NCBI GenBank assembly: GCA_947623455.1
Contig: OX392534.1
Coordinates: 34,663,426-34,727,425 of the forward strand
Direction of reading: 5' to 3'
Origin: Mimachlamys varia
Lineage: Eukaryota > Mollusca > Bivalvia > Pectinida > Pectinidae
Length of the DNA stretch: 64,000 nt
In this document: positions 21,991 through 33,986 of the stretch, piece by piece
How the letters are laid out: each line of letters opens with the position of its first letter
How positions within the stretch are numbered: the first letter of the stretch is position 1
Notes under the pieces: generated by a model
The model's database searches: none
Told to the model about the DNA's origin: nothing
What the model saw: the letters and a program-made list of their open reading frames with translations, nothing else
Made by a program: the position numbers and the translations under genes

Positions 21991-22286
21991 CTAAACTCGT
22001 TTGTGTGATAAACATTAAAACGATACAATTAAATTCAAATACATATATTTACATTGACATTCACTTGATAACCATTGTTCCACAGACTATCATGATCACC
22101 TCATAACTGTACTCAAACACATGCCGAAATTCTATGACGTTGAAAACAATACATGTAGGCGGATCTATGTAAATCCTTCAGTTTGAAACACAATATTGTG
22201 TAACGTCACCAAAAATGAAATTAATTTAAAAACCTCCTAAATTCAAGTCGTCAAATGTATTCTAATTCCGCAGAAATAATCTCCAT

Positions 22287-22313
22287 CCCCCCCCCCCCCC
22301 AAAAAAAAAAAAA
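22287..22313 (+). repeat. C-run followed by A-run
   Basis: Fourteen C followed by thirteen A. Confidence 0.95.
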
Positions 22314-22369
22314 CACGTAAAATGTCCGGGTCTCAAAGTTTTCGGCAGCTTGCCGGACACTCTTTACAT

Positions 22370-22497
22370 ATTCATTGAGGTTGACGTCACCCCGCGTGCT
22401 GGACCTTTGCTGTCATTGGATGCCTAAATTTAAAGGGAGACCGCCATCCAATGACAGCGTAAGGCCTCCGCGTGCAGTGACGTCAACCTCAATGAAT
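22370..22497. repeat. 128-bp palindromic (hairpin) element
   Basis: The outer arms attcattgaggttgacgtca and tgacgtcaacctcaatgaat are exact complements. Inner arms ctttgctgtcattggatg and catccaatgacagcg add further pairing, with gaps between. The arms contain the CRE-like word tgacgtca. No clear target duplication was found. It is probably a foldback MITE. Confidence 0.88.
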
Positions 22498-22499
22498 CT

Positions 22500-23594
22500 A
22501 TGTATGTATCTATGAAGACATATAGCGGATCATTGAAAGCAATATGACTTACATTCCCCGAGGCAGGTACATGTATTCAGGTATAAATTTCTCTATAATT
22601 TACTTCTTTCGAAGATATTTAATGAAATAATGCTTTTATATCAGGTAAAGGTCTGATCATATCTGCGAAACCGTCGGTAAAGAACGACCCAAACGATTTC
22701 GGTTCCATTTATTATCTAAGATGATGAAACAAACATACAAAGTACACAACATATGATATGGACACTGGGATTAGTTCAAATACTATACCCAATGACTAAC
22801 CCGACAGAAAATATTATCTAAATCAGTAAATGTTATATGTATGTACATACGTGTCTACGCCATCGATGACTTACCAGGGATTGAACAAAGGAGATGCGAT
22901 GATAAATGCAAGAAAATGTTTCTTCGGATCTCTCTAAAGACTGCGGCTGTACATAGCGGATTGAGAAATGATCGTACAGGGAAAATCCAGAAGCTTATAA
23001 ACAGGCACCCACGCTCACCTTCGCCTATTCAATTTACTCCTCTCACATACTTTAATACATGCTATCTGCCAGGATTAGTTAACCCTGGTTGTGGTATGTA
23101 CCCGGATCCGTGAGTATATTGTTTGTATAGAAATCGACCTATTTAGTGCACAGGATACACAAGTCGTATTCAATCGATCGTTATACTTTAAAACAGTGAG
23201 AATATAATTATTTATAATGTATGATTACCAACCATAACTGATACATTGGAAATGTAATGATGAGTGACAACAAAACAAAATTCCTGTAAATAAAAATGTA
23301 TTACATGTGTAACTGTAATTAGTTTTAACAACTAGCAGAGTAAACGTATTTTTAGTTTTAACAACTAGCAGAGTAAACTAACAGAACTTCAAGGCGTTGA
23401 TCAAAACCCGCTAGGTTTCCTTAAGCTACATGTGTGACAAGACTTTTCTTTAATATGATGTGTAACTAGAGATAACATTATTCTGAAAACCTTCGTCCAT
23501 TCAAACATCAAAATAAGGATGTTTGTTGGGTTTTAATGACGAAATATGACGTAATACGTAAACACGTACAAATGTATATGCTTGATCTTTTATT
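22500..23594. other. No gene supported
   Basis: A 90-codon plus-strand ORF at 22841-23113 (with RRCDDKCKKMFLRISLKTAA) has no domain I recognise and no splice or paralogue support. A 26-bp direct repeat (tagttttaacaactagcaga) occurs twice at about 23319 and 23353. Confidence 0.5.
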
Positions 23595-23670
23595 TACTAT
23601 TACATGTAGATACAGTATGCCGAACTTTACCATACAGCTGTTTCGTCCTTTTAGGACTCGTTGATGCATC
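23595..23670 (-). ncRNA. Penelope-like element UTR relic with degenerate hammerhead-ribozyme-like motif
   Basis: On the minus strand the segment reads acgagtcctaaaaggacga then aacagctgtatgg, followed by a stretch ending gcatactgtatctacatgta. The gtcc/ggac helix and the gaaac that follows match stem II and the GAAAC core of hammerhead ribozymes. The CUGANGA core is mutated, so self-cleavage is unlikely. The same text occurs at 31600-31755. Hammerheads of this kind are known in the terminal regions of Penelope-like retroelements. Confidence 0.45.
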
Positions 23671-24511
23671 AATAAATTCAATGAAAAAAACACCATGATT
23701 ACGAAGATACCATGCACTCTAGTCTGTATTTGTAGTTACTAAAACTGGTTCGAGTTCGATTTAGAAAATCATACATATCCTATGTCTTAGAATAAAATTA
23801 AGTTCAGGTCGAAACTTTCATACGCTTACCATAAGGATATAATGATGATGTATCTGATACATGACTCCCGAAGGCTTTCTATATGATACCAATACTGTGA
23901 TTCTGAGATCCGTGGTTGGTGACTGATGAAGGTGTTAAGATCGACTTTCGAAATTCTCACCCTTATTTAGATGCATAAGAATACATTTGTATAAGCATTG
24001 CAGGTACCGAACGATACATGTTTCGTTTGAGGATGAAATATATTTACTTATCAGATAAATCGCTGATTTACATTCCTTGCTGCTACGTGTGCTTAGTGCG
24101 TAATATTTCGGATGCAAATATGAATTACAGAATATTTGCTACAGAAGTAGTCTTGCTTTTTGTACATCAGAGACAGAGCAGCAGAGAGAACAGCCTATTT
24201 TGCTGGAAAGCTGATAACTTCCGGTCGGGGTAAAAGAAACAGCGAGGTAATAAACAAACAGCAAGGTTATAAACAAACCAAATATAGTTCTATATTCAAA
24301 TTTAGTTGGTAGAAATTTTACAAGTCTGATTTTTTTGCATCCTTTACATTGTGTAGCACACTATTAAAACTTTGAAATCGTCAAATTATGTTTAATGTTA
24401 ACTTATATTAGCATAAGAATTCCTCATCGAGGTAAGTTTCACGATCAGTCTGATTAAAATCATATCTTGATCTCCGCGCTGTTCCGTAAACTTCTCTCTG
24501 CTGCGTTAAAA

Positions 24512-24790
24512 TCTGACACCATCCCATAGGGGGTCATGTCCTGATGACCTTTTGCATTAGCTAATCAAATTACTACTGTCAGAATCTTGACAGCGAAATT
24601 TTGAGGCGACAAAGCTTGCATAATCGCATTTGTCCGTTTAGTCATTTCGTCACAAACAAATTCATTTGCAATAATGTGACGAAATGGCTTGCTGCAAGAT
24701 GACAGGTCGTTTGAAAATTTATTTTAGTGTTAAGTAAAGAGGCGACAAAGGTCATCTGAACGTGACCTCTTATGGGATGTTGTCAGATCC
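24512..24790. mobile_element. Foldback element with nested hairpin
   Basis: The left arm tctgacaccatcccata...tgatgacctttt (from 24512) pairs with the right arm aaaggtcatctgaacgtgac...tatgggatgttgtcaga (to about 24788). Inside, gtcatttcgtcacaaac and aatgtgacgaaatggc form a second hairpin (about 24638-24692). The word gaggcgacaaag occurs at both 24602 and 24740. No ORF is present. Confidence 0.8.
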
Positions 24791-24799
24791 TTGTAAAAC

Positions 24800-26375
24800 G
24801 GAGTGAGAACAAGGATATGTATTTTAATCGTATTGGTTTCACGATGCACATGTACCAAGTACGTCATGAGCTACGTCATTATAGTCTAACAATACGCAGT
24901 GATGAGGTCACCTGTTTTATGTAACAATGTATGTTATTTTTTCAATAGGGACCAGGCATCAATGATGTAAATATTTACCGATGAAATTGACCTGATGTCT
25001 GAGAGGGAATGTTACATTTGACATTTTCATCTTACATTCAATATGGCCACCAGGGTCTCTAATTGGCTAATACATAACTGACTATAGCTCTATAACCATT
25101 GGTTGCACTGACATGAACCTCGGTGTGAATAAAAATGATCATGTTTTCGTGAGAAATGACAGAACTTCACCTCAGCCACTGATTCGTTAACATTTAGATA
25201 TGTCCCAATTTTAATTAACATTTAGTATAAAAGTGGTTTGTACATGGCATAAGATGTACTTCTGATTGTACGATCGTCATTCCCAGCGTCGCAGACAGGA
25301 AACTAATTCTTAATCAGCGCGACACAATTTGCTTTTTCATTTTTTCATAAACCAATATAATTTATGTACAGTGTATGAAGGCATTTTTTATGATGCGAGA
25401 GGTGAAATATGCTATCATACAAGGAAATGTTTCAATTCCTCTGAGGAAAAGCAATTGAGGGTACTGTGTGTCGAGCAGAGTAAAAAGACGGGAAGTTTAG
25501 AACGGCAGAAGTTGGAGCGTTAATAATGCGGTCACAATGAACGTTCATCGAGAACACCGTTTATGCGGAAAGCAAACGACTAGCAGGAAAGACACAGTTC
25601 ACTTCCTTTCCAAAGACATGTCAGCCTACCTTTCTTCGAATACATATTTAATTATATCAAAACTACAACGCTTTGAAGTTTGAAAATATCACGAGATTGC
25701 TTAAACACCCAACTTAATTTTTTTTTCACATCTTTTTTCACACATAAAATGATTGAATAAGACACAAAACACCTTCGTAATATCATACCAGTTGCAAATG
25801 GCCGAGTAGGCTAAACCGGAAGTAACCATTTTACGTGTCCATGTATTCGTCGTTGACATGTTTGAGTCAATTTTATTCTTTCCTTTTTTCTTAGTTAAAA
25901 GAAATCCAATTTTCTACGTTTTAAATACAAATTCATCAATCTTACAATTTCATCACAAACAAAAATCAGACATGAACTATGGAATTATTATGATACATTT
26001 ATTAATTTTAAGAGCAAAAACCATCGTTGTTAATCTATTTAACAACAAAAAGTTGATAAGTTAGGAGACCAGATGATGTAAAATATGAGCTTGATTTGTT
26101 ATCTAATGACCATGATATTTGGTCCGTTATTGCTGCATAAAACTAGATACAATAAAGGACTGTTGGCATATCGGCTTGGTGAACTCATTAGAAACCAAGA
26201 AACGATAAGACAATGTTGACCTAAGTTGTAATGGCAAATTAAAAACACTTTCTAATTAAAGACTCCTCCTTCAGCATGTTCATGTTCTTCATCTCCCTTT
26301 CGCTATGGTCCAGCTGAGCACATAGTTACTGATAATCGGGAGCTTTTCATAAAAGGTTCTAAATATCGAGAGAAT
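24800..26375. other. No gene recognised
   Basis: Short plus-strand open frames at 25329-25523 and 25858-26064 have no domain and no splice support. No repeat pair was seen. Confidence 0.5.
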
Positions 26376-26379
26376 CCAT

Positions 26380-26935
26380 CCATCAATTGGAATGTGAATT
26401 TCAAGATTCTTTTGCACTCGGTGGAAGATTATGTGCTAAACGTGAACATGCTGAATTGGATTCACTTTTGGAATGGGCGAAGCCTATCAAGTCCTCTATT
26501 CAGGAAAAAATACGCATTTTGCGTTACAAATTGAAAGCTAAACATAATTCGATATTTCATGACCCCGATTTTTGAACAGCACTCAACGATCTACATGATA
26601 AGCGAGTGGTTGTGTTTGCAGTCAAAGCCTGTAGCAACTTGATAATTGTTTGCAAACACTATTACATTTATTGCTTGCAAAAAGAACTAGGCCTGCTTGA
26701 TACCCTAGGTAACACTACATACATATTGGCCATTTTTTTTCGAAAGATAAAATACTTTCTAACCATGCTTCAGTATTACAATCTTTCAAGATACCGTTTT
26801 ATCAGCAAGACGCTGACCTATCTCGTCTTTATTGGATAACTAAACTACATAAGGATCCTTAAAAACAACGTTTTATCGCTGGCGCTGCTAACTGCTCGAC
26901 AAAGCTGACAAACAAACTAACAACCCATCAAGAGA
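26380..26935 (+). pseudogene. Reverse-transcriptase relic of a Penelope-like type
   Basis: Open frames 26387-26575 and onwards encode LDSLLEWAKPIKSSIQEKI, then after a stop DLHDKRVVVFAVKACSNLII and VCKHYYIYCLQKELGL. After further frame changes come YWITKLHKDP and KQRFIAGAANCSTKL. I recognise this order (DLHDK, then a Y-W-I-x-K-L-H-K motif followed by RFIAG) as the N-terminal part of a reverse transcriptase common in mollusc genomes. The K-L-H-K motif resembles the RT-0/1 region of Penelope-like elements. Several stops show it is dead. It is truncated on the right at the start of a family A copy. Confidence 0.6.
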
Positions 26936-26936
26936 T

Positions 26937-27320
26937 GCAGGTTGATCAGAACTGTTGGTAAATTTTATGGTCGCCATCTTTGTCTCATTGAAAAATAGTC
27001 TGCATCGTTGTGTGATATGAGGATGGACGTTTTAGAGTATGTTCATTAGTCTAAGTATACTTACTTGTTCTGATTGACAATGACTTGTTTCTCATTTCGA
27101 GGACGTGATGTTTTCTTGGATGTGACAAAGATTTACATGGCGCGTGTCGTCGATGAGGCAGACGACGCTTACTCTTCCGGAACACCTGGTCTTATTCTCT
27201 TGCTCTTTTACATTTGTACAAGGGTCTCCATATGGATCTTACCGTTTTTCGTATTTTGCCCCTAGTATTATCGATTTCGAGATTGGATTACGGTTTTGTT
27301 GACGCTTCGGTATTCTCTAT
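26937..27320 (+). repeat. Family A repeat, copy 4 (near full length)
   Basis: It holds all landmarks from gcaggttgatcagaact and tatggtcgccatctttgtct to gattacggttttgttgacgc. In this copy the plus-strand frame from 27074 is open for 63 codons and includes DVTKIYMARVVDEADDAYSS then GTPGLILL. The same frame is open in copy 12 on the other strand. Confidence 0.88.
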
Positions 27321-28464
27321 TTATTGTTTTTATCAAACCTGCAAAATTTCATCCCTTTATTTATTATGTTATGTTACAAGTTATGGTGCAGAACCGAATG
27401 TGCTCCGGACGGACGCACATGTACCGACACAGCGTTCAATAACGGTTGCCCGCCACATATTGGCGAGGCCCTAATACATGTAAATACACACTAAAGTGTA
27501 ATAGATCAATTGAATTATACGATGTATCCGTTAAATTAATAGATGTGTAATTTAAGCTATTAAATGTCCTCTAAGCTTTTTCACATAATTCAAACGAGCA
27601 CAAGCTCTTCTGCTTCCCTTTTGTCATCTGTCTGTCCTTGAATTAAAACATCGTTTACACGGCAAAAATTCGTACAAAAAAAGGAAAAAAAACGTTAGCC
27701 ATAATTGTAAATTTGATATGGGTAATTCGAAAATCTGCTGATACAAATGTTATTAAATTTTACCTCTTGTTAGAATTATGTTCTGCTCCACCACTTACGG
27801 ATTACTGAGGATAAAATATGAATTATGTAAGGAAACAAATATGGTTTCTTAATTCGTCAAGTATATTCGTAAACCGCTGTATCACAGTCTGGTAACAACC
27901 ACTAAAATAAAGAATTGCGCACCGGTGCATTTAAAAAGTGGTACATGTATATAATGTCAATGTCCCGTTTAACAACAAAACTAACGGAAGGATTTTTATA
28001 CAACAAAGGATCTTTTTTTAGTGTCAACAGTATTCGGGTACGAACCGGATCTATATTTGTGAAGCTGTCGGTATTTACTGTCCTAAGTTTTCAATGTATA
28101 GAATATCTGAGGAAATGGGGCGTAATAACACCTTTTTTTAGGAGGACTAGAGACAGGGAAAATAATAAGAGTCTGCCCTTTTAAAGCCAGCTATGAATAG
28201 ATCACGTTTTCCTTATTAACAGTAATTGTTAATAAAACACCCTGTGAATATTACACGCTAGCTATAAAAAAAAAAAAACTCGTGGAGACGGGATGGAGAT
28301 TCCATACCTTATACTTTATCATTTATTGAAATACGAAGATCCGTTTCAAAGTAAAGTCTGTAACAAAGCATACTGTATAACATTCACACTTGTTACGACC
28401 GTCAGACATCACAATATGTATCAAACGGTGTATTATAATACCTTCCTAGACCTGTTGGCCTGGT
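27321..28464. other. No gene recognised
   Basis: A plus-strand ORF at 27915-28184 shows no domain. AT-rich with short A runs. Confidence 0.5.
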
Positions 28465-28475
28465 AAGGTTTTTCT

Positions 28476-28683
28476 TGGGCCGCAGTGGTCAAGTGGTTAA
28501 TGTGCTCCGACATTCTACAACTAGCCCTCCACCTCTGGGTTCGAATCCCACGGGGTGCAGTTGCCAGGTACTGACCGTAGGTCGGTGTTTTTTTTCACCG
28601 GGTACCGGCTTTCCTCAACCTCCAAAGCCTGGGACGTCCTTAAATGACCCTGGCTGTTAATAGGACGTAAAACAAAATAAACC
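28476..28683 (+). mobile_element. tRNA-derived SINE, family 2
   Basis: The tRNA-like head has an A box tggtcaagtggttaatgtgc and a B box gggttcgaatcccac. The body has ccaggtactgaccgtaggtc and caccgggtaccggctttcct. The tail is tggctgttaataggacgtaa ending in aaaataaac. It is flanked by imperfect 11-bp target duplications (aaggtttttct and aaggtgtttct, at 28465 and 28684), which fix both ends. The head differs from the family-1 SINEs. Confidence 0.9.
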
Positions 28684-28834
28684 AAGGTGTTTCTAATGCC
28701 TTTATGCAATGGTTTCATGGTAAACATTGTTAAAAACGCTCATCAGTACGTGTATGCCTCCTTATAGTGATTGAGACAGATGCCTAAGTTTTCAATTTTA
28801 GAACGTTGCATTTACTTTGATATGCGACCTAGAT

Positions 28835-28995
28835 GTCGTCGATGAAGCAAAAGACGTTGTTTCCCCGGTTCACCTGGTCTTTTTCTCTTGTACTATTTTA
28901 AGAGTCTCCATGTAAATATTTCCTTCGGCCATATCCTGTCCCAAGGATTACAGTTTTGTTGACACTTTGGTATTCTCTGTTTCTTTTATTGCCTC
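28835..28995 (+). repeat. Family A repeat, copy 5 (diverged 3' half)
   Basis: Landmarks are tgtcgtcgatgaagcaaaag, acctggtctttttctcttgt, gtctccatgtaaatattt and cagttttgttgacactttgg. Confidence 0.8.
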
Positions 28996-29007
28996 TCTGC
29001 ATCTCTC

Positions 29008-29690
29008 TATAACATATAAGGATTGTACCTCTTTTTGACTGCGTATACGGTAGTATGCCCGCAGTTGGCAATATACACTTTCACTAAGGAGCGCTAACGC
29101 GCACCATACAATATGTTCGTTGCCAACTGCGGTGTACTACCGTGTACGCAGTCATAATGAGGTACAATCTTTATATCTACAATATTTTTAATTTTAAAGC
29201 GTTATACAAAAAAACAAAATTCGAAGCGGGTTGCTACAATGGTAACTACGATGACCGTGATCCCATTGAATCTTCATAAATATATTGGTAAGTTTAGTAA
29301 AAAAAAACCTCAGTGAACAACACTATTTTTCTTCATTTTATCATTTGTAATTTTTGTATTAAGCAAAATTATTAGCACTTCAAATTTATTTCTTTATTTC
29401 TAACAGTCGTTATTTACACGCATCTACACAATGATCTGGTTGTGACGCGGTCGCACGTCGGTCGTCACAAATGCAGGGCGCCGCCTTGTTTTGCGTTACC
29501 GTCAGAGAATTTCGAATGCGCATCATTGAAATCAAAAGTTTACCAGCAACTAATCAGACGAAATTGTTCCCATATATATTCCATGTTTCCAAATCTTGAA
29601 GGAACCGAAAAATGGTTGTCAGCGAATAGGTATTGTTCTGACGCGTGAACGGTGCCATATAACAAATAACAATCTGCCGAGCCTTTTTTC
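29008..29690 (+). repeat. Family B dispersed repeat, copy 1, with terminal palindrome
   Basis: It aligns with 43314-44095 over more than 500 bp. Shared words include ttcgaagcgggttgctaag-like text, tgatctggttgtgacgcggt, gcagggcgccg, gcgttaccgtca and atatattccatgtttc. In this copy the leading unit tgactgcgtatacggtagta is followed by its own inverted copy, forming a hairpin at about 29036-29153. In copy 2 the unit is instead repeated three times in tandem. Confidence 0.87.
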
Positions 29691-29699
29691 ATTGCGTAC

Positions 29700-30950
29700 A
29701 TGCTAATTTATTCGAAGAGTTTATTAAGCTCAAGAAGGGGGAGATGTACACAGAAATAAAGGTATATTATTCAACACGCTGAGAAACATCAGTTAGGATT
29801 AATACATGTATCAATCAAAAATGACAACATGCATCCTATAATGGTACACTTCTGTTATAAAAAATAACTCCCTCAGTGCCATTGTGAACCAATTTTTCTA
29901 ATTCTCCTAGCCCCCCCCCCCTCCCCCTCCCCCTCCCCCTACCGCACAACTCCTACCTAAATGTATAAATCCCTGTGCCTATTTTCTCTCCTTCTTGTTC
30001 GTCACGGCCATCTCTTTCATCAACGTCCATAAGACTAAGGTTTCAACCTGTTAGATTTATTTGTTCCACAACGGAAACCAGATTGGAGTATATTTTTGCG
30101 TTTTGTCAGTCCGTCCGTCCGTCCGTCCGTCCGTCCGTCCGTCCGTCCTTCCGTTTCCGTTATCTTGTCCAGGCTCTATTTCCACACTACTTAACAATGA
30201 AACTTCTTACTTGGACATTACATTGTACTGAATACATTGTCCAGCAGCATTATAAGCGTACTGAAAACCGTATGCGACGCAATAATAAAACAATAAAGAT
30301 AACATAAACATTCTGAAAAACGAGAAACTGTAGTAAGATTATAATTATAGTGTACTGTAAATAAAGGAAAACCCATCCCATTCAGTCTAATATTTGAGGA
30401 GGTGGACGCTTTGATAACGATGCAATATATCAGGTAATAAAAATGTTTCCAACGTGATCACTTACCTGATATGGGCCCATAATTGATGAATACTTCCTTG
30501 ATTTTGTGAAATGGTATCATACAAACAGGTTTTTACCCTTCTGTATTCACTGCAGGTATCCTGTTTTATGATACTCCTTTTCAAAAGGACAATGCTTTTT
30601 CCTTTAATATCAAATATAAGATTGGTTAAAATTGGAAAATAAGCAGGAAAAAAACCGCTCTATTCGGATTCAAACCCGACTTGTTAAAAAATGTTAACCC
30701 ACTTATTCAAATAACTCTACCATTCAAAAACGGTTCCATTGTCGTTTTGTTGGCTACTCCGAGGAACTAGACACTATTGTACATGAACATTTGTAACGTT
30801 TTTATTGTATGATAGCTATTTTTAGGAGTAAAAGCTATTTCATACTTAAATAGCATATTGTTTTAAGTTCTTATATCATTGACAAAGAAAAAAAAAATGG
30901 CAATCTAAAGTTCACAATTTTTGAAAACGAAATTAATAAGACGCTTAAAG
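29700..30950. other. No gene; C-rich and CCGT simple repeats
   Basis: A run of cccccctccccctcc-type text lies at 29911-29939. (CCGT)n occupies about 30109-30147, nine to ten units. A tRNA-like B-box word (minus-strand ggtttgaatcc, about 30668) stands alone. Confidence 0.75.
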
Positions 30951-30954
30951 ACAT

Positions 30955-31375
30955 TTTGTAAAATAGAGAATATCAAAGCGTCAACAAAACCATAATCTGA
31001 GCTCATAATCGATCAAAGTAGAGGCAAATATGACAAAGTAAAGATCAACACGGAGACACTAGTTAAAGTACAAGAGAATAAGACCAGGTGTTCCAGAAGA
31101 GTAAGCGTCTTCTGCTTCATTTACGACACCCGCCATGTAAATATTGGTCACATCAAAGTAAACACAAAGTCCTCGAAATGAGAACCAAGTCATCATTGTT
31201 AATCACAAAAAGTTATCACACAAATAAGCATACTCAAAAACGTCCATCTTCATATCACTTAAAGATACAGAATATTTCTCAACGAGACAAAGATGGCGAC
31301 AATAAAACGTGCCCATAGTTTTTATCAAACTGCATCTCCCGAATGCCTGTGTGTTAATTCGTTTGACAGCTGTCA
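30955..31375 (-). repeat. Family A repeat, copy 6 (near full length, inverted)
   Basis: Reverse-complement landmarks run from caaaaccataatctgagctc through gtgttccagaagagtaagcg and catcttcatatcactta to gacaaagatggcgacaataa. They end in gcatctcccgaatgcctgtg and a gacagctgtcaa palindrome at about 31360, which seems to mark the family's 5' end. Confidence 0.87.
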
Positions 31376-31599
31376 ACATCGATCACGCAACGTATTTCTT
31401 CCGCCCATGCAAATAAACGGTTTTAAACAGATGCGCATGCAATGATGAATTTGCACACTCCCAATACATGCTGTAGAAAGCAATATACAGTAACTGTATT
31501 ACACGTTACATAATATACACATTTTTGTAGTACACGATTCGAAATTGTACAGAACTAGTTTAATTTTACTTCTAAATTCATAAATTAAAGATGTTTTAC

Positions 31600-31755
31600 G
31601 CAACTGACCCTTCTGCTTCTACATTAGTTTAGAAATTTTGGATTCCTACCTTTTGGCCCCTAGCACCAATGAAGAGTCCTTGGAGGACGAAACAGCTGTA
31701 TGATGCAGTTTAATTCATTTTTTGGCATACTGTATCTATTACTAAAATTTAGAGA
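31600..31755 (+). ncRNA. Penelope-like UTR relic with near-intact hammerhead-ribozyme-like motif
   Basis: At 31664-31700 the plus strand reads caccaatgaagagtcct, tggaggacgaaacagctgta. Compared with the hammerhead core CUGANGA-stem II-GAAAC, stem II (gtcct/aggac) and GAAAC are intact and the first core is AUGAAGA, so only the first base differs. The flanking attcattttttggcatactg then tatctattactaaa matches the reverse complement of 23595-23640. The C-to-A change should abolish or strongly reduce cleavage (established core requirement). No RT ORF is attached. Confidence 0.5.
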
Positions 31756-31759
31756 TGCA

Positions 31760-33095
31760 GCATATGTGTTTGTTTCGTCATCTTTAACACAAACATAACT
31801 TAGCAGAATGCTTTGAGCGCAAATGTCGCTAAAATGAAATTACCGCTGAAATATAAACGTTTGCAGTAAGTAATATTTGTGAGTGATAAACATAAAACCT
31901 TTGTACCTACTTATGTACACTAACGATACTAGGCTACTTAGTTATAGGACATACAATGTTTATCTACAACACATATTGTTTCTCTCTGAGAAACAGACCA
32001 ATCAAACCAATCCACTACGGGGCGTTTCACACTGGTTTCCTCGGGTGGACGACAAAACGTAAGACTCCAAACATTAAAGGGTATAGACGATTAATTATAC
32101 AGTATATTGTAAGGAAATTTTGGAAGATTTTATAATTACAAAGATTTTATTTTTGTCTCTTTATGATATGATATGATATGATATGATATGATATATGATA
32201 TCACCAACGCATTCATCGGTACAACAACAAAAGACAAATCTTTCCATCGGTTTTGGCTTTGTCAGTGCACACGAAACCCAGATACGGAATTATTAAAAGG
32301 GACACATATAATGTACAGGAGGATAGATAGCCCATATCACCTCCATTTCTCGTCGCAACCACAAAACATAATTAAATTTTCCGGGTCCAGATTAGTTTGC
32401 ATGAATGTTTTATTCCCAAACCTATCCCCTAAAAGTAAATATGTTTCCTTCTTCCCGTTTATCCCTTAAAATAAAATACCATTTAACCTAAAGTGTTTGA
32501 TGGAGCAAACGTCGTCACATGCATCATCATTTAACATCAACTGTCTTTGTTATATGTCATTATCAGTAAACGTTAATGGCCTTTGTTATATACTTTTCAT
32601 CGGGTAACATTCTCTTACATGTTATCATCAATTAAGGTAACATTCTCTTACATCTCATCATTTGTGTAAACAAATTTTATTGCTTTTACATTGCAACAGT
32701 GCACAAGTTATACAACTTACATCAAGCCCGTTCCTATACATAACACAACATATATATTTCTAAGTATCCAAAATGGCAGTTATAGAGTTCTATACAATCA
32801 CATGCTAGTCACACATAAATTTATCACACTTTGAGAAATAGAAGATGGACGAGAGAGAGAGAGAGAGAGAGAGATGGGGGTTACTTGTTATTATTGACTA
32901 GTAGCAAAGCATGACAGTTAAACCATGTGCTTGTTCTTTCTCCGTGCTAACGGAATTAATGATACTCGTATCTCTGTTCCTATCTTTCAGCTATTCAAAT
33001 GCTCATCACTTCCCGTGCCAATAACTTTCTCCTGATCACTCCTGGCCTGCTGGTATTTCCGTTTCCAATTATCCGCTCACACAAAGAAAGACCAA
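31760..33095. other. No gene; two microsatellites
   Basis: An (ATATG)n run lies at about 32162-32195 and a (GA)n run at about 32851-32873. The plus-strand ORF at 32188-32469 starts inside the microsatellite and has no domain. A local repeat (catcaattaaggtaacattc / cattctcttacat) lies at about 32605-32660. Confidence 0.75.
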
Positions 33096-33229
33096 TCATA
33101 TGGTTTTATTGAATTGATAGATATACATTTTATATAATTATATACTAGTCGAATAGAAACGGACAAATGTTTGTGAAGGAGAGGAGGAAAAAGAAGTAAA
33201 AATGGTTTTAAAACCTATGAGTGTCGTGA

Positions 33230-33980
33230 ATATATTGCTGAGTGTGCCTGGATATCTCTATATTTTCCGGTTCCGAGAAATTTGCATCACCAGATAGAAG
33301 AAGGGTAAGGGTGAGAGGTATGTATTCATGCAGCTCGCGATAAAGTTTAAGTCTTTGTTGTACATAGTTTCTACAAATGAAAAAGAAATTGTAAGTGTCT
33401 TCAACAGAGAAACCACATGAACATCGTTGATTGTCAGTCTATCCCCATACAGAAAGTAGCTGGGTACATTGGTAAGGTTAGTATTCTGAATAGAGTTTCT
33501 GAAAGTTGAGGGTGTATCGCTGTGTCTGGTGTCAGTCGGTAGCTGATTCCAATGTCTAATTGAGGAAGGAAAGAAGGAAGAGTAAGAGAGTTGATAGTCG
33601 ATTGTTAGGCAAGCTGTAATTTTTTTGAGTTTCTAAGGTTATATTGAGGGTTAGCGACAAGGGGAGGGAGTAGAGTGGTAAGATAGTTAGGAGCTATGTT
33701 ATGAATTTTATAGAATAGTTGGAGTTTTCGCCGTGATCTACGATGGGCAAGAGGTTCCCATCCGGTTTCAGTATATATAGATTTTCTACTAGTGTATGAA
33801 GGTAGATCGGTAATAATGCGTCCTGCCTCTAATTGAAGTTTTTCTTATTTATCTGTGTCAATAATAGTGCATCCATCCCTAAGTTCACAGTAGTATTCTA
33901 ATAATGGAAGTATAAACGATCTGTATATCTTATTTAGTGTACGTCGGTTTAGAGTATATTTTAATTTTCGAAGGACGCCT
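33230..33980 (-). pseudogene. LINE ORF2 C-terminal domain
   Basis: Minus-strand frames carry LNRRTLNKIYRSFILPLLEY, then TGWEPLAHRRSRRKLQLFYK, LPPLVANPQYNLRN and finally CSCGFSVEDTYNFFFICRNY. The thumb-like and zinc-knuckle-like ends of LINE ORF2 are recognisable. At least two stops and one frameshift occur. Confidence 0.75.
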
Positions 33981-33986
33981 AACTGT

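Noticed and set aside
23905..23965. A third, intact-looking hammerhead (CTGATGA ... GAAA)
   Set aside because: The strongest pairing (ggtga with tcacc) joins the two outer flanks directly, which a hammerhead fold does not use, and stem II is weak. Kept only as a side remark.
30655..30722. Possible minus-strand tRNA gene or SINE head
   Set aside because: Only a B-box-like ggtttgaatcc is present. No acceptable A box, anticodon arm or acceptor stem could be drawn.
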